Below, piece by piece: positions 1-11,900 of a DNA stretch of 64,000 nt. A program made the position numbers and the translations under genes. Each line of letters starts with the position of its first letter. The stretch's first letter is position 1. Source of the DNA: an uncultured Clostridia bacterium (GTDB lineage Bacteria > Bacillota > Clostridia > Christensenellales > CAG-917); NCBI GenBank assembly GCA_947625145.1, contig CANQNC010000002.1, positions 50,616 to 114,615 on the forward strand, in the 5' to 3' direction. The notes under the pieces were generated by a model that was not told the origin of the DNA, searched no databases, and saw only the letters and a program-made list of their open reading frames with translations.

Positions 1-2
1 AC

Positions 3-962
3 TATTCCTGCGTGGACAGGCTTGAAAGGATAGTTTTCAACGTGATCTCCGCCGCGTGTTTGGACGACTGCTCCGCGGTGCAGGACCTCGTTTTGGTCAA
101 CCAAGTCGAGGCGTCCGACGCCCGCAAATATCCCAGCATAGAGGCGGCCTACTCCAACGCGTTTTTGACCAAAAAGTTGTCAAGAGGCGCGGTGGCGGCG
201 CTCAGCGCTTATCCCCTCTTCATGCAGGCGACGTGCATGCTGAAAGACAACGAGGTCAACTTCCTCGCCTACGCGCCGTGCACCATGAACTTCACCGTGG
301 ACGGATGCAAGCTGACCATCAGCGAAAAGACGGGATATCCTTTCAGAAACACTGTCGTGTTCAAGGTGGAGCAGGCGAGCGGCGAACCCGAAGTCAAGAT
401 CAACTTCCGCGTCCCCAAAAACGTCAGCATGCAACTGATATCGGGGGGAGAGGTCGTCGCGACGGGCACCAAGGAGATCTCGGTCAAGTGCGTGCTCCGC
501 ACGGGCAGCACCTTCATGCTGAAGATGGCGATCCCTCTGACCGTAGAGGAAAATTCGGACGGAAGTTGCAGCCTGTTCAAGGGCAACGTGCTGATGTCGG
601 TCAAACTGCCTTACAGCGTGGAAGAGGACTCGCAGGATAGAAGAATTTTGAACATCTATACGGATAAAAAATGGAACGTCGCGCCCGTCTTGTCAAGGCG
701 CGCGCCGGGGGGCACTAGGACGCTGTACGAGCCCGAAACCACGGTCGTGCACGATCTGAAAGAGAAACCTTTGAACTTGGAGGAACCGCCCTTCGAATTG
801 CAGATCAGGGCGAAAAACGTGTTGAATTGGGGGTTTGGAGTGCAATCTTTCCTCGAATTTCCGCGCAAGCCCGAGTTTTCGGAGGAGAGCTTGGAGAGGA
901 CTTTCATCCCCTTCGGATGCGAGCCGCTTCATATTGCGCAATTCCCGAAGTGTCTGAAATGA
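3..962 (+). CDS. GH127/DUF1680-like glycoside hydrolase, C-terminal part (5' end outside window)
   Basis: The reading frame is open to the left edge, so this is the C-terminal ~319 residues of a longer protein; the GTG at position 12 is only the first internal start codon. The segment is beta-rich and resembles the C-terminal half of DUF1680 (GH127, beta-L-arabinofuranosidase-like) enzymes: a line reading LAYAPCTMNF, then a strand motif ending TGYPF typical of the 'T-x-YP' turn of this family, and a C-terminal FIPFGCEPLHIAQFP resembling the family's 'PYGxTxLRIxxFP' ending. The known enzymes remove L-arabinofuranose from plant or glycoprotein glycans. I see a single Cys (QATCML) where zinc-binding members carry adjacent cysteines, so activity is uncertain. 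It is 12 bp from the next gene and probably in one operon with it. Family call is by recognition of weak motifs. Confidence 0.6.
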   Translation, partial: YSCVDRLERIVFNVISAACLDDCSAVQDLVLVNQVEASDARKYPSIEAAYSNAFLTKKLSRGAVAALSAYPLFMQATCMLKDNEVNFLAYAPCTMNFTVDGCKLTISEKTGYPFRNTVVFKVEQASGEPEVKINFRVPKNVSMQLISGGEVVATGTKEISVKCVLRTGSTFMLKMAIPLTVEENSDGSCSLFKGNVLMSVKLPYSVEEDSQDRRILNIYTDKKWNVAPVLSRRAPGGTRTLYEPETTVVHDLKEKPLNLEEPPFELQIRAKNVLNWGFGVQSFLEFPRKPEFSEESLERTFIPFGCEPLHIAQFPKCLK

Positions 963-974
963 TAGGAGATCGCT

Positions 975-1550
975 ATGAGAACGCTTGAAAAAAAATATTC
1001 GCGTACCGAACGTATCGTCGCCAAGGCAAAGTTTTCGTGCTGGGTCTATATGTGGGCGGTCGCGCTTGCCGTTTTGCTTGGCGGGATCATCGCGGCGCTG
1101 TGGGTGTTCAGGGCGCAGATCGAGGGGCTGTTTGGCAACGAGCAGGTCAAGATCCTCACCGACGCAAACCTGCGTTGGGCGCTTTTGGGCGCGGCCGGCG
1201 TGGTTTTGCTGACCGTGTTGGGGATATCCATATCCCTTTACAGCCGTGAACTGATCGTGACCGAGGACAAGGTGGTGTATCGCAAGGGCGTCGCCGCCGT
1301 GACAAACATTGTCATTCCCCTTTCCGAGATCCGCATTGTGGAAACCGAACAGAACGGCATACAGCGCGTGTTCGGCGTGGGCGCGGTGACCATCATATCC
1401 GACGCCGTTCAGCCCTATCGCATCAAGGGCGTGAAGGGAGCGGATCGCCTTACGCGCAGGTTGATGAGGCAACTCGGCGACGCGCGCAAGGAGAGCGAAG
1501 GTCGCCGTATGCAACTTCAACTCGCCTCAAGACCCGTGCCGCACAAGTGA
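975..1550 (+). CDS. Bacterial PH-domain (bPH2/DUF304-like) membrane protein
   Basis: A 191-residue protein with two hydrophobic segments (about residues 23-46 and 67-88) followed by a C-terminal PH-like domain (about 90-170) with the signature of the YdbT/DUF304 group: 'RELIVTEDKVVYRKG', a basic 'IPLSEIRIVET' strand and 'FGVGAVTI'. Proteins of this type sit in the cytoplasmic membrane with the PH-like domain on the inside; their molecular role is mostly unknown. Start ATG at 975 has AGGAG at 964-968. The 12-bp gap suggests co-transcription with the upstream glycosidase, and the hairpin at 1576-1607 ends the unit. The C-terminal tail is basic. Confidence 0.7.
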   Translation: MRTLEKKYSRTERIVAKAKFSCWVYMWAVALAVLLGGIIAALWVFRAQIEGLFGNEQVKILTDANLRWALLGAAGVVLLTVLGISISLYSRELIVTEDKVVYRKGVAAVTNIVIPLSEIRIVETEQNGIQRVFGVGAVTIISDAVQPYRIKGVKGADRLTRRLMRQLGDARKESEGRRMQLQLASRPVPHK

Positions 1551-1575
1551 TTTTTCGAAAATACGAATTTCAAAG

Positions 1576-1607
1576 CCGCTCGTCGAAGTCCGTCGGGCGG
1601 TTTTTTT
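1576..1607 (+). terminator. Intrinsic terminator after the PH-domain gene
   Basis: Seven-base-pair stem CCGCTCG (1576-1582) / CGGGCGG (1594-1600, one G-U pair) followed by seven T (1601-1607). Confidence 0.75.
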
Positions 1608-1655
1608 GACGCGTTGCAGGCGTAAAAGGATATGCAAAAAGGCTTTTCAAACGAC

Positions 1656-1682
1656 AAAAAATCGCGCAAAAAAACAGCGCGA
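1656..1682 (-). terminator. Intrinsic terminator of the DUF1624 gene
   Basis: On the minus strand the stem TCGCGC / GCGCGA (plus 1677-1682 and 1662-1667) is followed by six T (plus 1656-1661). It lies 56 bp downstream of the stop codon of the minus-strand gene. Confidence 0.7.
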
Positions 1683-1737
1683 GTTTGTCGCGCCTTGAGG
1701 GTGGTTTTGTCAAAAACCAAGCATCTGTTGCGGTTTT

Positions 1738-2649
1738 TCAGAAAATTCCCCAAGATCCCGGGGTGACGAAGAGGTAGGTCACAAGCGCGCATATCGCCGC
1801 CATCAAGGGGACGTGGATGAGGTAGACGACAAGCGCGTGTCTGCCCACAAAGCACAGGGGCTTGTTCCAACGTCCGTCCAACCTTGGCAAAATGGAATTG
1901 CGGTCGTTGTAGACAAAAGGCGCGATGATCCCGCCCCAAAAGAAGAACGCCGCGTAGGGAATCAGCGTAAACAGATCCCCGGGGGAGATCTCCGCCGCGC
2001 TGTAAAACAGGCTCGGATTTCCGAAGATGTCCCTGCAGGGGAAGAGGAACGCGAAGTACACGGGAGTGCTTGCGGGCGGGGTGTAGCAGAAGTACAAAAT
2101 CAGCGTGATGCCCACGATGCCCGCGCAACAAATGGCGACGCTTCTGCCGTTGCGCATGCAGAGGAAGTCCACAAGCGCGTAGATCAGCATACAAGTCGCC
2201 AAAAAGTGCAAAACGCCGTAGGTGACGAGAATACCGCTTATGCCCAGCACGTCCTCGCCCAGCACCGTCGCCGCGGTGTAGAGTAGGGCGACGATCATCA
2301 AGACGGCGCCGCGCTTGCGGTTTGAGCGGGAAAATGAGCACGCCATGCCCGAAACTCCCAAAAAGAACACCAAAACTATGTTGTGTATGACTGTCCGCAC
2401 GTCGCTGTACGTCCAAAAATGGCAGAAGCGAGTGAGCGCGTCCCCTCTGCCCATATAGTACCAATAGCTTCCGTACCAGCTGTCCCCGAACATGTCGAGG
2501 AGCATGGCGAGGTGGTCCAAGATCATCAAAACGACGCAAATTCCTCGCAAAAAATCCAGCTCCCAAATTCGGCGATCGAAGCCGGGGAGATATCTTCGCT
2601 GAACTTTGAGCGGGATCAGCCCGCGGTTGTCGTCCGGGAAAAACGTCAT
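1738..2649 (-). CDS. DUF1624 / heparan-alpha-glucosaminide N-acetyltransferase-like membrane protein
   Basis: A 303-residue polytopic membrane protein with about eight hydrophobic segments. Residues 30-47 (ELDFLRGICVVLMILDHL) are the family hallmark of DUF1624, the bacterial relatives of the HGSNAT catalytic domain: an Arg-Gly followed by a membrane helix ending in Asp-His. HGSNAT-type proteins move acyl groups across the membrane onto sugars; the substrate here is unknown. The frame is open further upstream (to 2928), but I choose ATG 2649 because conserved sequence begins soon after it and because a perfect promoter (TTGACA 2684-2679, 17-bp spacer, TATAAT 2661-2656) ends just six bases before it, so longer starts would precede the transcript. 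No Shine-Dalgarno sequence is present, which implies a leaderless mRNA. It is divergent from the giant lipoprotein gene. Confidence 0.75.
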   Translation of the reverse strand: MTFFPDDNRGLIPLKVQRRYLPGFDRRIWELDFLRGICVVLMILDHLAMLLDMFGDSWYGSYWYYMGRGDALTRFCHFWTYSDVRTVIHNIVLVFFLGVSGMACSFSRSNRKRGAVLMIVALLYTAATVLGEDVLGISGILVTYGVLHFLATCMLIYALVDFLCMRNGRSVAICCAGIVGITLILYFCYTPPASTPVYFAFLFPCRDIFGNPSLFYSAAEISPGDLFTLIPYAAFFFWGGIIAPFVYNDRNSILPRLDGRWNKPLCFVGRHALVVYLIHVPLMAAICALVTYLFVTPGSWGIF

Positions 2650-2655
2650 GAAAAA

Positions 2656-2684
2656 ATTATAGCACCAAGCGGCGGGCGTGTCAA
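2656..2684 (-). promoter_or_regulatory. Consensus promoter of the DUF1624 gene (leaderless geometry)
   Basis: TTGACA at 2684-2679 and TATAAT at 2661-2656 on the minus strand with a 17-bp spacer. Only TTTTTC separates TATAAT from the ATG at 2649, so the expected transcription start falls on the start codon. Confidence 0.85.
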
Positions 2685-2877
2685 TCGAGCGCGCAGGGCG
2701 CGATTTTGCACTTAAAACCGCTTGAAACGACAAAAAATTTTTTGTTTTTCCGCCTTGACAAAGGGCGTTTTTCGCGGGGTTTTTTAAGGCAAAAGCGCAA
2801 TACATTGGGGGAATAGGAGGGCGGGGCACAATATCTTGAAGCGCAATTAAAATGAGCCCGTCCGAGAGAAGGGGGTA

Positions 2878-2906
2878 TTGACAAGGGTTATCGCATAGGG
2901 TATAAT
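2878..2906 (+). promoter_or_regulatory. Consensus promoter of the giant lipoprotein gene
   Basis: TTGACA (2878-2883), 17-bp spacer, TATAAT (2901-2906). The start codon is at 2962 with AGGAGGG at 2951-2957, giving an untranslated leader of about 50 bases. Together with the minus-strand promoter at 2656-2684 it fills most of the 312-bp divergent intergenic region; I see nothing else there. Confidence 0.85.
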
Positions 2907-2961
2907 AATTGCGTATAATAATTCGCACATGTGTAGCGCGTGTACGGATTAGGAGGGAATT

Positions 2962-5900
2962 ATGAGAAAACGTAGCTTAGCGATTGCGCTTGTGATGATC
3001 ATCGTGGTTTTGGCGACCATGATCCTTGCGGCGTGCAATCCCGAGACTTTGCCGGACGAGCCGCCCAAGCTTCCCGACAATCCCGACATCGGCGGCGATA
3101 TTGTCGACGATCAAAATTATGTAAGCTCGCAATGGGCGTGGCAGCGTATCAAGGAAACGGCGTACGCGGCGGCGTCCGATCAGCATGACGCGAGGTACAT
3201 AAACGGCGACAATTGCTTTGTGCTCGGCTATTCGAAGGACGAATACGACGTGGCGCTGGTGCTGAGGATGGCGTATGCCATAGACTTGTTGGCGGATTCG
3301 AAAGAGGACGATTCACAACTCTTGATCGAACTGAGGAAGTTTGCAAAGGACGAGATCGGCGACGCCTCTCCCGAGGATCTGAGCGAGCTTTGCGCGCAAG
3401 AGCAAGGCGACCTTCTGGTCGGGATTTACTATTTCGAAGGCATTCTCGCCGCGGACGTCAGAGGCCTCAAAAAGGACGAGGGCGGCGTGCACGTCATGTA
3501 CACGGACGACGTCAGCGTTTCCTATCTCGGCAGCAAGATCGAAAAGATCTTGAAGGACGTCAATTTGACGGACGTCATCTTCACAAAACTGCTCGGCTAC
3601 AATGTGGACTCCCTTTTGCAATCCCTCGTGCAATCGTCGGTCCCGAGTCTGGGCGGCATAAGCCTTGTCGATTTGACGATAGAAGATTTTTTGGTCAAGA
3701 TCCTGTTTGCATCCTCCAAAGCCCGCTACGTTGACGAAGGCAACGGCATTCAGACGATCGAACTTCCTTGCGACCTTTCCATGCTTGTCGGCATTGTTTT
3801 CCCCGCCATTCAAGGACTTATCAACGATCAAGTGCAAATTGTGGATCTTGTCAAAAAGATCACGGGCATAGACCTTGGCAAGCTCGGCTCCCTCGCGGGC
3901 ATGGCTGTGGTCATCAACGCCACCGTGAAGGACGACAAACTTCAATCCGTCAACCTCGGCGTTGACGTCAACCTCAATTCAAACGGACTTCCCTCCCTTC
4001 AAGAACAATACGGTTCCTTCCAAAACGACATCGGCATAGACTTCTGCCTTGACAGATTGCAGTTTTCAAACGACGTGAAATTGGACGTCGTAAGCGTTTT
4101 GGACGCTCGCCCCGAAAAGCCCACTTTGGAGGACGGCTCGGACAATTCCTTCTACAAAAAAATCAAAAAGACGGAAAAGGAATATTCCTTGCTCACATTC
4201 GACGGACAACTGGATCTTGTGCTCGACATAGAGGACAAGACGGTCACTCCGCAAAACATACTCGACTCTTTCGGCACGCTGTTGACCAACCTTCTGTTTT
4301 CGGAAATGGACGACTCCATGAAGGAGAGCCTCGGCGCTTTGCTGAGCAAAGACATTGTTTTTGAAAAGAGTCAAATTCCTCTTTCGCTCAAACTGAAAGG
4401 GCAGATCAATCTGAAAGACAGCAGACAGACCAAGATCGCCGCGCAACTTACGGGCACAAACGAAAAGGTGCGGCTTGGGCTTTATTACGACGGAAACTAC
4501 GACTCCGTGTTTTTGGACGCGAGCGGTTTGCTCGGCGAAGGAAGCACGAAGTTTAAGATCGAAGGCTTCAACTTCAATCAGCTGATCGACAAATTGTTCG
4601 ACAAAGTTTACACGCTGATCACAAACGCGATCAACGGCGAGGGCGGCGGAAGCTCCGCTCAGGACGAATACTCTCAACTTTTGCAAAACGCGGACCTGAT
4701 CACTCAGCACACCGGCAGAACGGCGGAGGAGAGCGAGGGCGAAGGCGAAGCGGAAGAAGAGGGCTTGGACACCCTCGGCCTCGTCGTCGCGATCGTGGAT
4801 CAGATATCCATTGCCAAAAACGGGGACATCTTCAACATCACGGGCATTGATTTCACCATGACTCAAGAGATCCTCGACGCGATCTTCGGCATGATCTTCA
4901 AGGACGATCTTGCGGGCGGCAAAGTGCCTCTCGTCACAGATCCCATGCCCAAACTGTCCTATGCAAATCAGGGCACGGGCAAACCCAAGACCTTGAAGCT
5001 GGAAAACGTCGCGCTCGGCGTGGAGAGCCCGCTTGTGGGCCTCGGGATAGGTCTGTCCGTACAATTCGGCACAATCAAAGACGTAGAAAACTTCAACAGC
5101 CTGTTCGCGGGCATAAACGAAGGGGAATATCTGTCCGTCTCCACAGACGGCGGGAAGACCTTCAACATGGACTTCCTGCATATAGAGCTAAGCACCGCGC
5201 TCAACATAGACTTGCAGACTTTGAGGAGCAGACTCGGCGAGTTGAACATCGCTATCGACAACTTGAAGATCGGAGACAGCTACGAAGGGCTGTTGCTGAA
5301 CATCTTGCTTGAGCTTGGCAGCATAGACGCCGGGCTCACCCTCGACGTCAAGGCGGACCTTGACCTTACGACGCAAAACATTTCGCTTGACACGCTCAAC
5401 ACGTCCTCGGCGAAGATAGAGATCAAAACGCGCGAGCAGGAGCCTCGCACCATGGTCGAGCTGTACTTGCAGGACGGCGCGCTTTATCTCAACACACCCG
5501 GGCTTGAGAGCATCTCCGTAAAGCAGATCAAGATCACGCTTGCAGAACTGTTTGATATAGCCAATCTGACCCCGAGCGCTACGGACGGCGAGTCGGGCGC
5601 GCTTGTCGCGGAGGATCCCGCCCCCAAAGAGGAAGAAAAGGGCACGGATATTATCGGCTTGATCGCAAGCCTTGTCACCGAATTCAGGATAGGCAACAAC
5701 GCGATCAGCATAGGCTTGGTCTCCAACATTGTCGATCAATTGTTGACCACGCTTCAAATCGACAACGTGGAGTTTAAGTTTGACAATTCGGACGTCAACG
5801 GCGGCATAAGGCTGGAATTCCCCGCGGGATTGGAACTGCCCGAGGCAAAGTTCAGCGTATTTTTGGCGTTTGGCGATTCCGCAAACCTCAACGTGTCGCT

Positions 5901-8900
5901 CAACGGCATAAACGTGGGCGCGGGCATGCAGACCACGCGCTATTTGCAGGACACGGAAGCGCGGCTTTACACAAACATTCTTGAAAACCCCTATGTGTAC
6001 GTTGACTTGACTTTGGGCGTCGACTTCCAAGCGGACGAGGGCAAATCTTCGCTGGAATTCGGGCACAAGGGCACGCATTGGATGGACGGCGACGGCAACT
6101 ACAAGGATATGAAGGAGACGCCTCCTCCCCAAAACTACAAGGGCAAATATTATTACGTGGACGAGGAAGGCAAATATGTCGTTGAGGACTATCAATCCAC
6201 GGACCTCTTCTTCGGCACGCACATGGACATCAACTACGAGCTGAGAGTGGCGGCAAGTTTGGATCTGTCTCCCGTCATCGCGTATCTGTTGGGCGCGACC
6301 TCGTTGCAGACCAACTACAACGCTTCCGAGATCATGATCGAGCTTACGGGCACGAAGTTCGGAGGGGAGCGCGAAGTGCTTCTCGGGCTGTACCTTGCGG
6401 GCGGCTCGGCGTTCATCGACGCCTCTCGCTTCGGCTTGAACCGCGTGGAAGTGGACGTGGACGTGTACGGATTGCTCCTCAAATATCTCAGCGTCAATTC
6501 CAATATCACCATAAACAGCGCGGGCTCGGGTTCGGATGCTTTGGCGGCGGCGGGACCCGATTTGTCCGACATTGCGGACAACGAGACCCTGTTCGGGCTC
6601 ACCTTGCTTGCGACGCTCACCTCGCGCGGGCTCAGCATAGAGCTTACGCAGGGCATCGTCTCCTTGCTTTACGAGCTTGTGGGCATAGAGGCAAGCGATC
6701 TGACGGCGTGGGCGGAGATCGCGTGGCAAGCGCTCGAGGAGGAGGAATACAAGCCCTTCCGCCTCGGCGTCGACGTCAAAAACGACAACAACCAGACCAT
6801 TTCCAACGCGGAGATTTACGCGAGAGAGATCTCGGTCATCGCGGGCGGCGAAAAGATGCGTGAGATCCGCCTCAGAAGGCAGACGGACGACGCAGGCCAA
6901 GGCAAGTTGTTGGATCAATATATCAGCGAACTCATCAATGAGGACGAAAATCCCTTCGTGGTGGTGCCGCTGTTCAACGAATACTCTGACATCGTTGTCC
7001 CGTCCGTGTCCGTCGAACTGAAAGGCGCGCTGACCGTGGGCACTGCCGCGGACAACGCGGAGTGGACTCTCGGACAGTGGATCGCGGCGGTGACGGAAGC
7101 CATGCCGAGTCAAGACAACCCCGATCAAGGCAAGGAGAAAAACCCCAACCTCGAAGCGTTCCTGCACAAACTTGTGCTTCAGATCAACGCGCCCGTGGAA
7201 GTGGGCACGAAGATAGGGTTCAGAATTGCGGCGAAACTTCGTCTCAATCCCGAATTCCCCGTCAACTCCATGCCCAACGTCAAGTTTATGCTCTATGAAG
7301 AGAGCATGGGCTTGCTTGACAACTTCACCGAGATCTACACAAAGACGGTGGACGGCTCCGCAAAATACAAAAAGATAGAGCTTGCGGACGCAAAAGTCAA
7401 GTTTGCGGAGGGCGAGGAGCTGTATATAAGGACTTATATCCCCGAGGGCATCTCGCTCAGCGAGATCAAGACGACGGACGATACCTTTGAGATAGACGGC
7501 ACCTATTACGTCCTGCTTTCGGACGGCACGTATTACAAGACAGTCATCAGCGCGGCAAACAAAGCGCAATTTGACGTGGTGTACACGCCCACAAATCTGT
7601 TTGACATAGACTATTTGCTCGCGCATGCGGACATTTCCATCGAATTGTACAACCGCGACATCGTGGAAGTGGAAAATCTCATAAGCGGCACGGCGATAGG
7701 CGCGGACGAAAGACAAGAGCTTGTGGACAGCACTCTCGTCGCGCTGAGATTGATCTACAACGGGGAATCCATGGGCTATCCCACAAGCAACCTGTATGTG
7801 GATCTTATGGACGACTTCCACGTGTCCATCGCAAACATGCAGGTCAAAGAGACGATAGACTCCTTGATGTCCTTGTTCAGTGGCAACGGAGACAAGAATC
7901 AGTCCGAAGAGGGCGGGCCCGAAGCGGCAAACAACATCGCCGTCACCGCGGCGGCGGAGAACGCGGACGGCTCGGAGGAGAAGGGGCTTGTTGACACACT
8001 GTACGACATACTCGGCGGCTTCGTGGGCAGGCTCGGCGCGGACAGCAACGGCATTACCGTCAATTTTGCAAGCGGACTTCTCGCAAACCTGCTCAACATG
8101 CTCCTCAACACAAACCTCGCGCCCGAGGACATGCTTCAGATCAACGGCGAAGAGAGCTACTTCACCTTTGCGTGGACGTACGCGGTGGACGCTCTGCTCA
8201 AGATAGACCCAATCTATATGGGGCTCAGGCTTGACAGCATCAAGATCGGATTGGGGCAGGAGGATTCCATCCTTCCCGCGGCGTTTGACAGAAGCATCTA
8301 CACGGGCTTCGATCGCCTCGACAACATATCCTTCGAGGTCGCGCTGGACGCGGAGATCGTGCTGAAACAGCAGGAGGACGAAGTCAAGCTCCAAAACTAT
8401 GTGGACGCCTTCGTGCAGGGCTTGGAGATCGCCCTCGGCTTCACTGTGGACAAGGATATCACCTACGACTTGGGCATCATGCTGGGCGGCAATATCGAGC
8501 TCGGCGACCCCGACAAGACGGTCGTGGCAATTTCTTTAAGGATAAACGAAGAAGATAAGATAGCTATATATATTAAGGGCTCGTCCATGTACGTTGACCT
8601 CGGCGATCTGTCCGACAGGGCGATCTACATTGAAAACACGGGCGTGTCCGACCTCATCTGCGGCTCCATATCCGAGCTTTTGGGCAGAGCGGCGGACGCC
8701 GAGAGCGGAGACGCGCTTGCCTCTGCGGAACCCGAGGTTTCCCCCGAAGAGCAATTGCAGATCATGCTTGACATCTCGGACGGGCGTTTGGGGCTGTTGG
8801 TCACCGAACAGGTGATCGTAGGATTGCTCGCTTCCTTCCTCAATGACGAAAAGGCGGGCGCGACGCTTGACGAGGTCATCGAAAAGATACAACAACTCAA

Positions 8901-11900
8901 CCTCAACCTCAGCGCGGATGTGGAACTGCAATTCAGCCCCGGCATCGCGCTTGCGATTGCAATTTCCAGCGACCTCATTGACATCGAGGCGGCGCTCAGC
9001 ACCATCAACCTCGCGACGGGCACAAACCCCGAAGTCAACGACATCTACGAGCAACTTCAAACTCGCGTGGACGACGCGATAAACGCGGTGGACTACGTCG
9101 TCGCGGAGGCGGAATACAGCGGCACAAAATTCTACAAAGTCACCCAAAAAGAGGGAGACGGCCGCTATGAGTACGTCGAAGCGGGCAAGTTTGACGACGG
9201 CGCTTACGACAGAGTGGACGAGCAGGAATACAAAGCCGTGCCGCACTTCAACAAGCAAAACGATTCGACGATCATCAACCTCTCCTTGGATCTGTACATA
9301 GACTACTCCACAAGCGCGACATACATGCTTGTGACGGATTCCAAGGTGCTTGAAAGCTACAGGGAATCCGAAAGATATTCGTACAGCGAAGTCAGCGATT
9401 CCTTCGTGCAGGATCCGCACGGGACGTTCATCAGGGACGGCTTCTCCTTCGACTCGTTGCTTGCAAAGATATTCGGCTTCGAGGACCTTCAGTCCGCGCT
9501 TAAGGGGGTCAAACTGCCTCGTATCCTCTTCGACGTGAAAGACGGCAAGTTTGACGTCGGAACGCAGGAAAACGCGTTCTCGTTGTACGATCTGTTTGCG
9601 CAGCTCGGGCTGAGAATGTTCCTCGACGACAGCATGGACGACGGCTTCAAGCTCGCAATTGAGGCGCAATTCGATCTGAGTAAATTCGGCATCGAGACCC
9701 TTTCGGACCTCGACGGCATTTACGCTCTTATCCAAAAACTCACGTCCAAAGATCCTATTGTACAAAAAGAGGTAAGAAGCATTCTGCTGAGCGCATTGGA
9801 GCTTTCCGTCATCGTGGACTTCACCTACGAACTCGGCGAAAACAGCACGAGGAAGATCGCGATTTACTTGGTCAACAACGAGATATATATCGACATGAGC
9901 GGTCTCGAAGGCCCGAAGGCGAAGATGGGCGTTTACGACCTGCTCGGCTTGTTCCCGTCAAACGGAGACGCATTGGCGGCGGCCGGCAATACGACCGAGG
10001 GCGACGTGACGGGGGAGAACAACTCCGCGCTTAACACGGTGTTTGCCATCCTCAACGACCTCGCAAAGACCCTCATCTTCCAAAGCACTCCGTGGCTTGC
10101 AAACAGCAAACTCAGTCAGCTTGGCAGTTTGACTTTGCTGTTCAACTCCAACGCTTTCAACTCCATTTTGACCACTCTGTTCCAAACCCTGTTGCAAATG
10201 GACACGCAATTCGATTCGGATCAGCTGTTGCTTGACGACGAAAAGAGCGGATTGTTCATCAGGCCGGGAGACGCGCGCTTTGGCAACAGCGTCGTCACGG
10301 CGGAGGCAAGGTTCGAACTTCTCAACAGACAAAATCCCGCCTCAAAGGGCGAGGACGACAAAAACTTCTTCTTCGATCTTATGATAGGCATAGGCGTGAC
10401 CGCCAACATGCTCAACGACGAGATCGTGGAAAGCGTACTGCCCGTCGAGGACAGATACGAATTTATGAATTTGAAGGAGCTGATCGACAATGTGATGTCC
10501 ATTGTCAACGGCTTCTATACGCACAGCTACAGTGCGGTCGACGCGGAAACCGAAGGATTTGTGCAGGGCGGAATATACTATCGCTTTGTGCAATCCGCGG
10601 ACGGCGGCTTCGTGCTGAAAGGCGAAAACTATCGCGCGCTCAACAAGGGCGAGAAAGTGGCGGACGGCACCGCGCTGTATGACAGGCAGTACGCGCAAGT
10701 CGTGGGCGATCAAGTCGTCATAGTCAGATACGTCGAGGATCCCGCGGGCGAGTATGTCTACGTCAAGGACGAGGACAAATACGTCAAAGCCTCCGACCTC
10801 GAGAAAGTGCCCGACGACGCGCCCCGCTTCAGACAGGAAAACACGGACGCGGACGGCAACACCGACTTCCTTAAAGACGAAGCGGGCAACCCCGTCGCGC
10901 CCAAGGACGCCAAGCTGTACGCAAGACGCGGCATCCCCGTCTACTCCGAGCAAGTGATCTCGCTCAGCATAAGCGGAATTCTGTATTTCAGCAGCGACGG
11001 AGTGGACGAGTACGACATCAGCGGCTTGTTCGGCAAGATCCCCATGCTGTCCGACATGTTGCTTATGCTTCAAGCTCAAAGCCGTTTCTTCGGCGGCGTG
11101 GGCATAAGGCTCAGCGCAAGCGTGGACCTTGCCGCGATCGACATCAGAGGACTTCTGTCAAGCGAACAGGAAAAAGCAATGGACAAATTCGAGGAGTTCA
11201 TTGCAAACAGCAATCTCAGTCAGCTTGAGCTTGCGGTCGAGTTTATCGAAGTCAACGAAAACGGCAATTTTGCAAGATACGACGACGGCGGCGACAACGG
11301 CGCGGGCAGTCTGAAAGTTTTGGGCGGCGTCTATCTGTCCGACGGCACGCTGTATCTTGACGCGACGGGCATCGCCTCCGCGCAGCAATACTCCCGCATA
11401 GACAACTTCATGGACTATGTGCACAGGATAGCCCAAAACGGCGTCGGCGGCTTGTTCGGCGGCACGGCGACCGAAGCGCTTGCGGCTGACGACCCCACAA
11501 CTTTTGACGTCACGGACGCGGAGTACAGAAACGCGCTCGTGTACTTGCTGTACACAGACACCGCGTTCCAGTTGCAATTTGCGCAATCCTTCTTGGCGTA
11601 TGCGCTGAGTCTGCTCATCCCCAATCTGGATCCCTTGACGGACGTCTTCGACGTGGCGGGCGTCACCGTAGGCTTGGTCCACGGCGAGGCGGAGTTCAGA
11701 CGGATAGACGCAATTCAAAATCCCGAACTCAGGGCAAAATTCGACAGCGATCCCGCGTACAGAAGCGAGCGCTATGCCTATTACGACTCCGTGCATTGGG
11801 AGACCTACGATCCCCTCGCGGGCAAACTCGAAGATCATCCCGAGGACCCAAGCTCCACGGAATTTTACAGCGACACGTATCTTGTGGTCATGACGAAAAA

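Noticed and set aside
2650-2928. Longer N-terminus for the DUF1624 protein
   Set aside because: The extra 93 residues overlap the consensus promoter and are unlike the family; a transcript from that promoter could not encode them.
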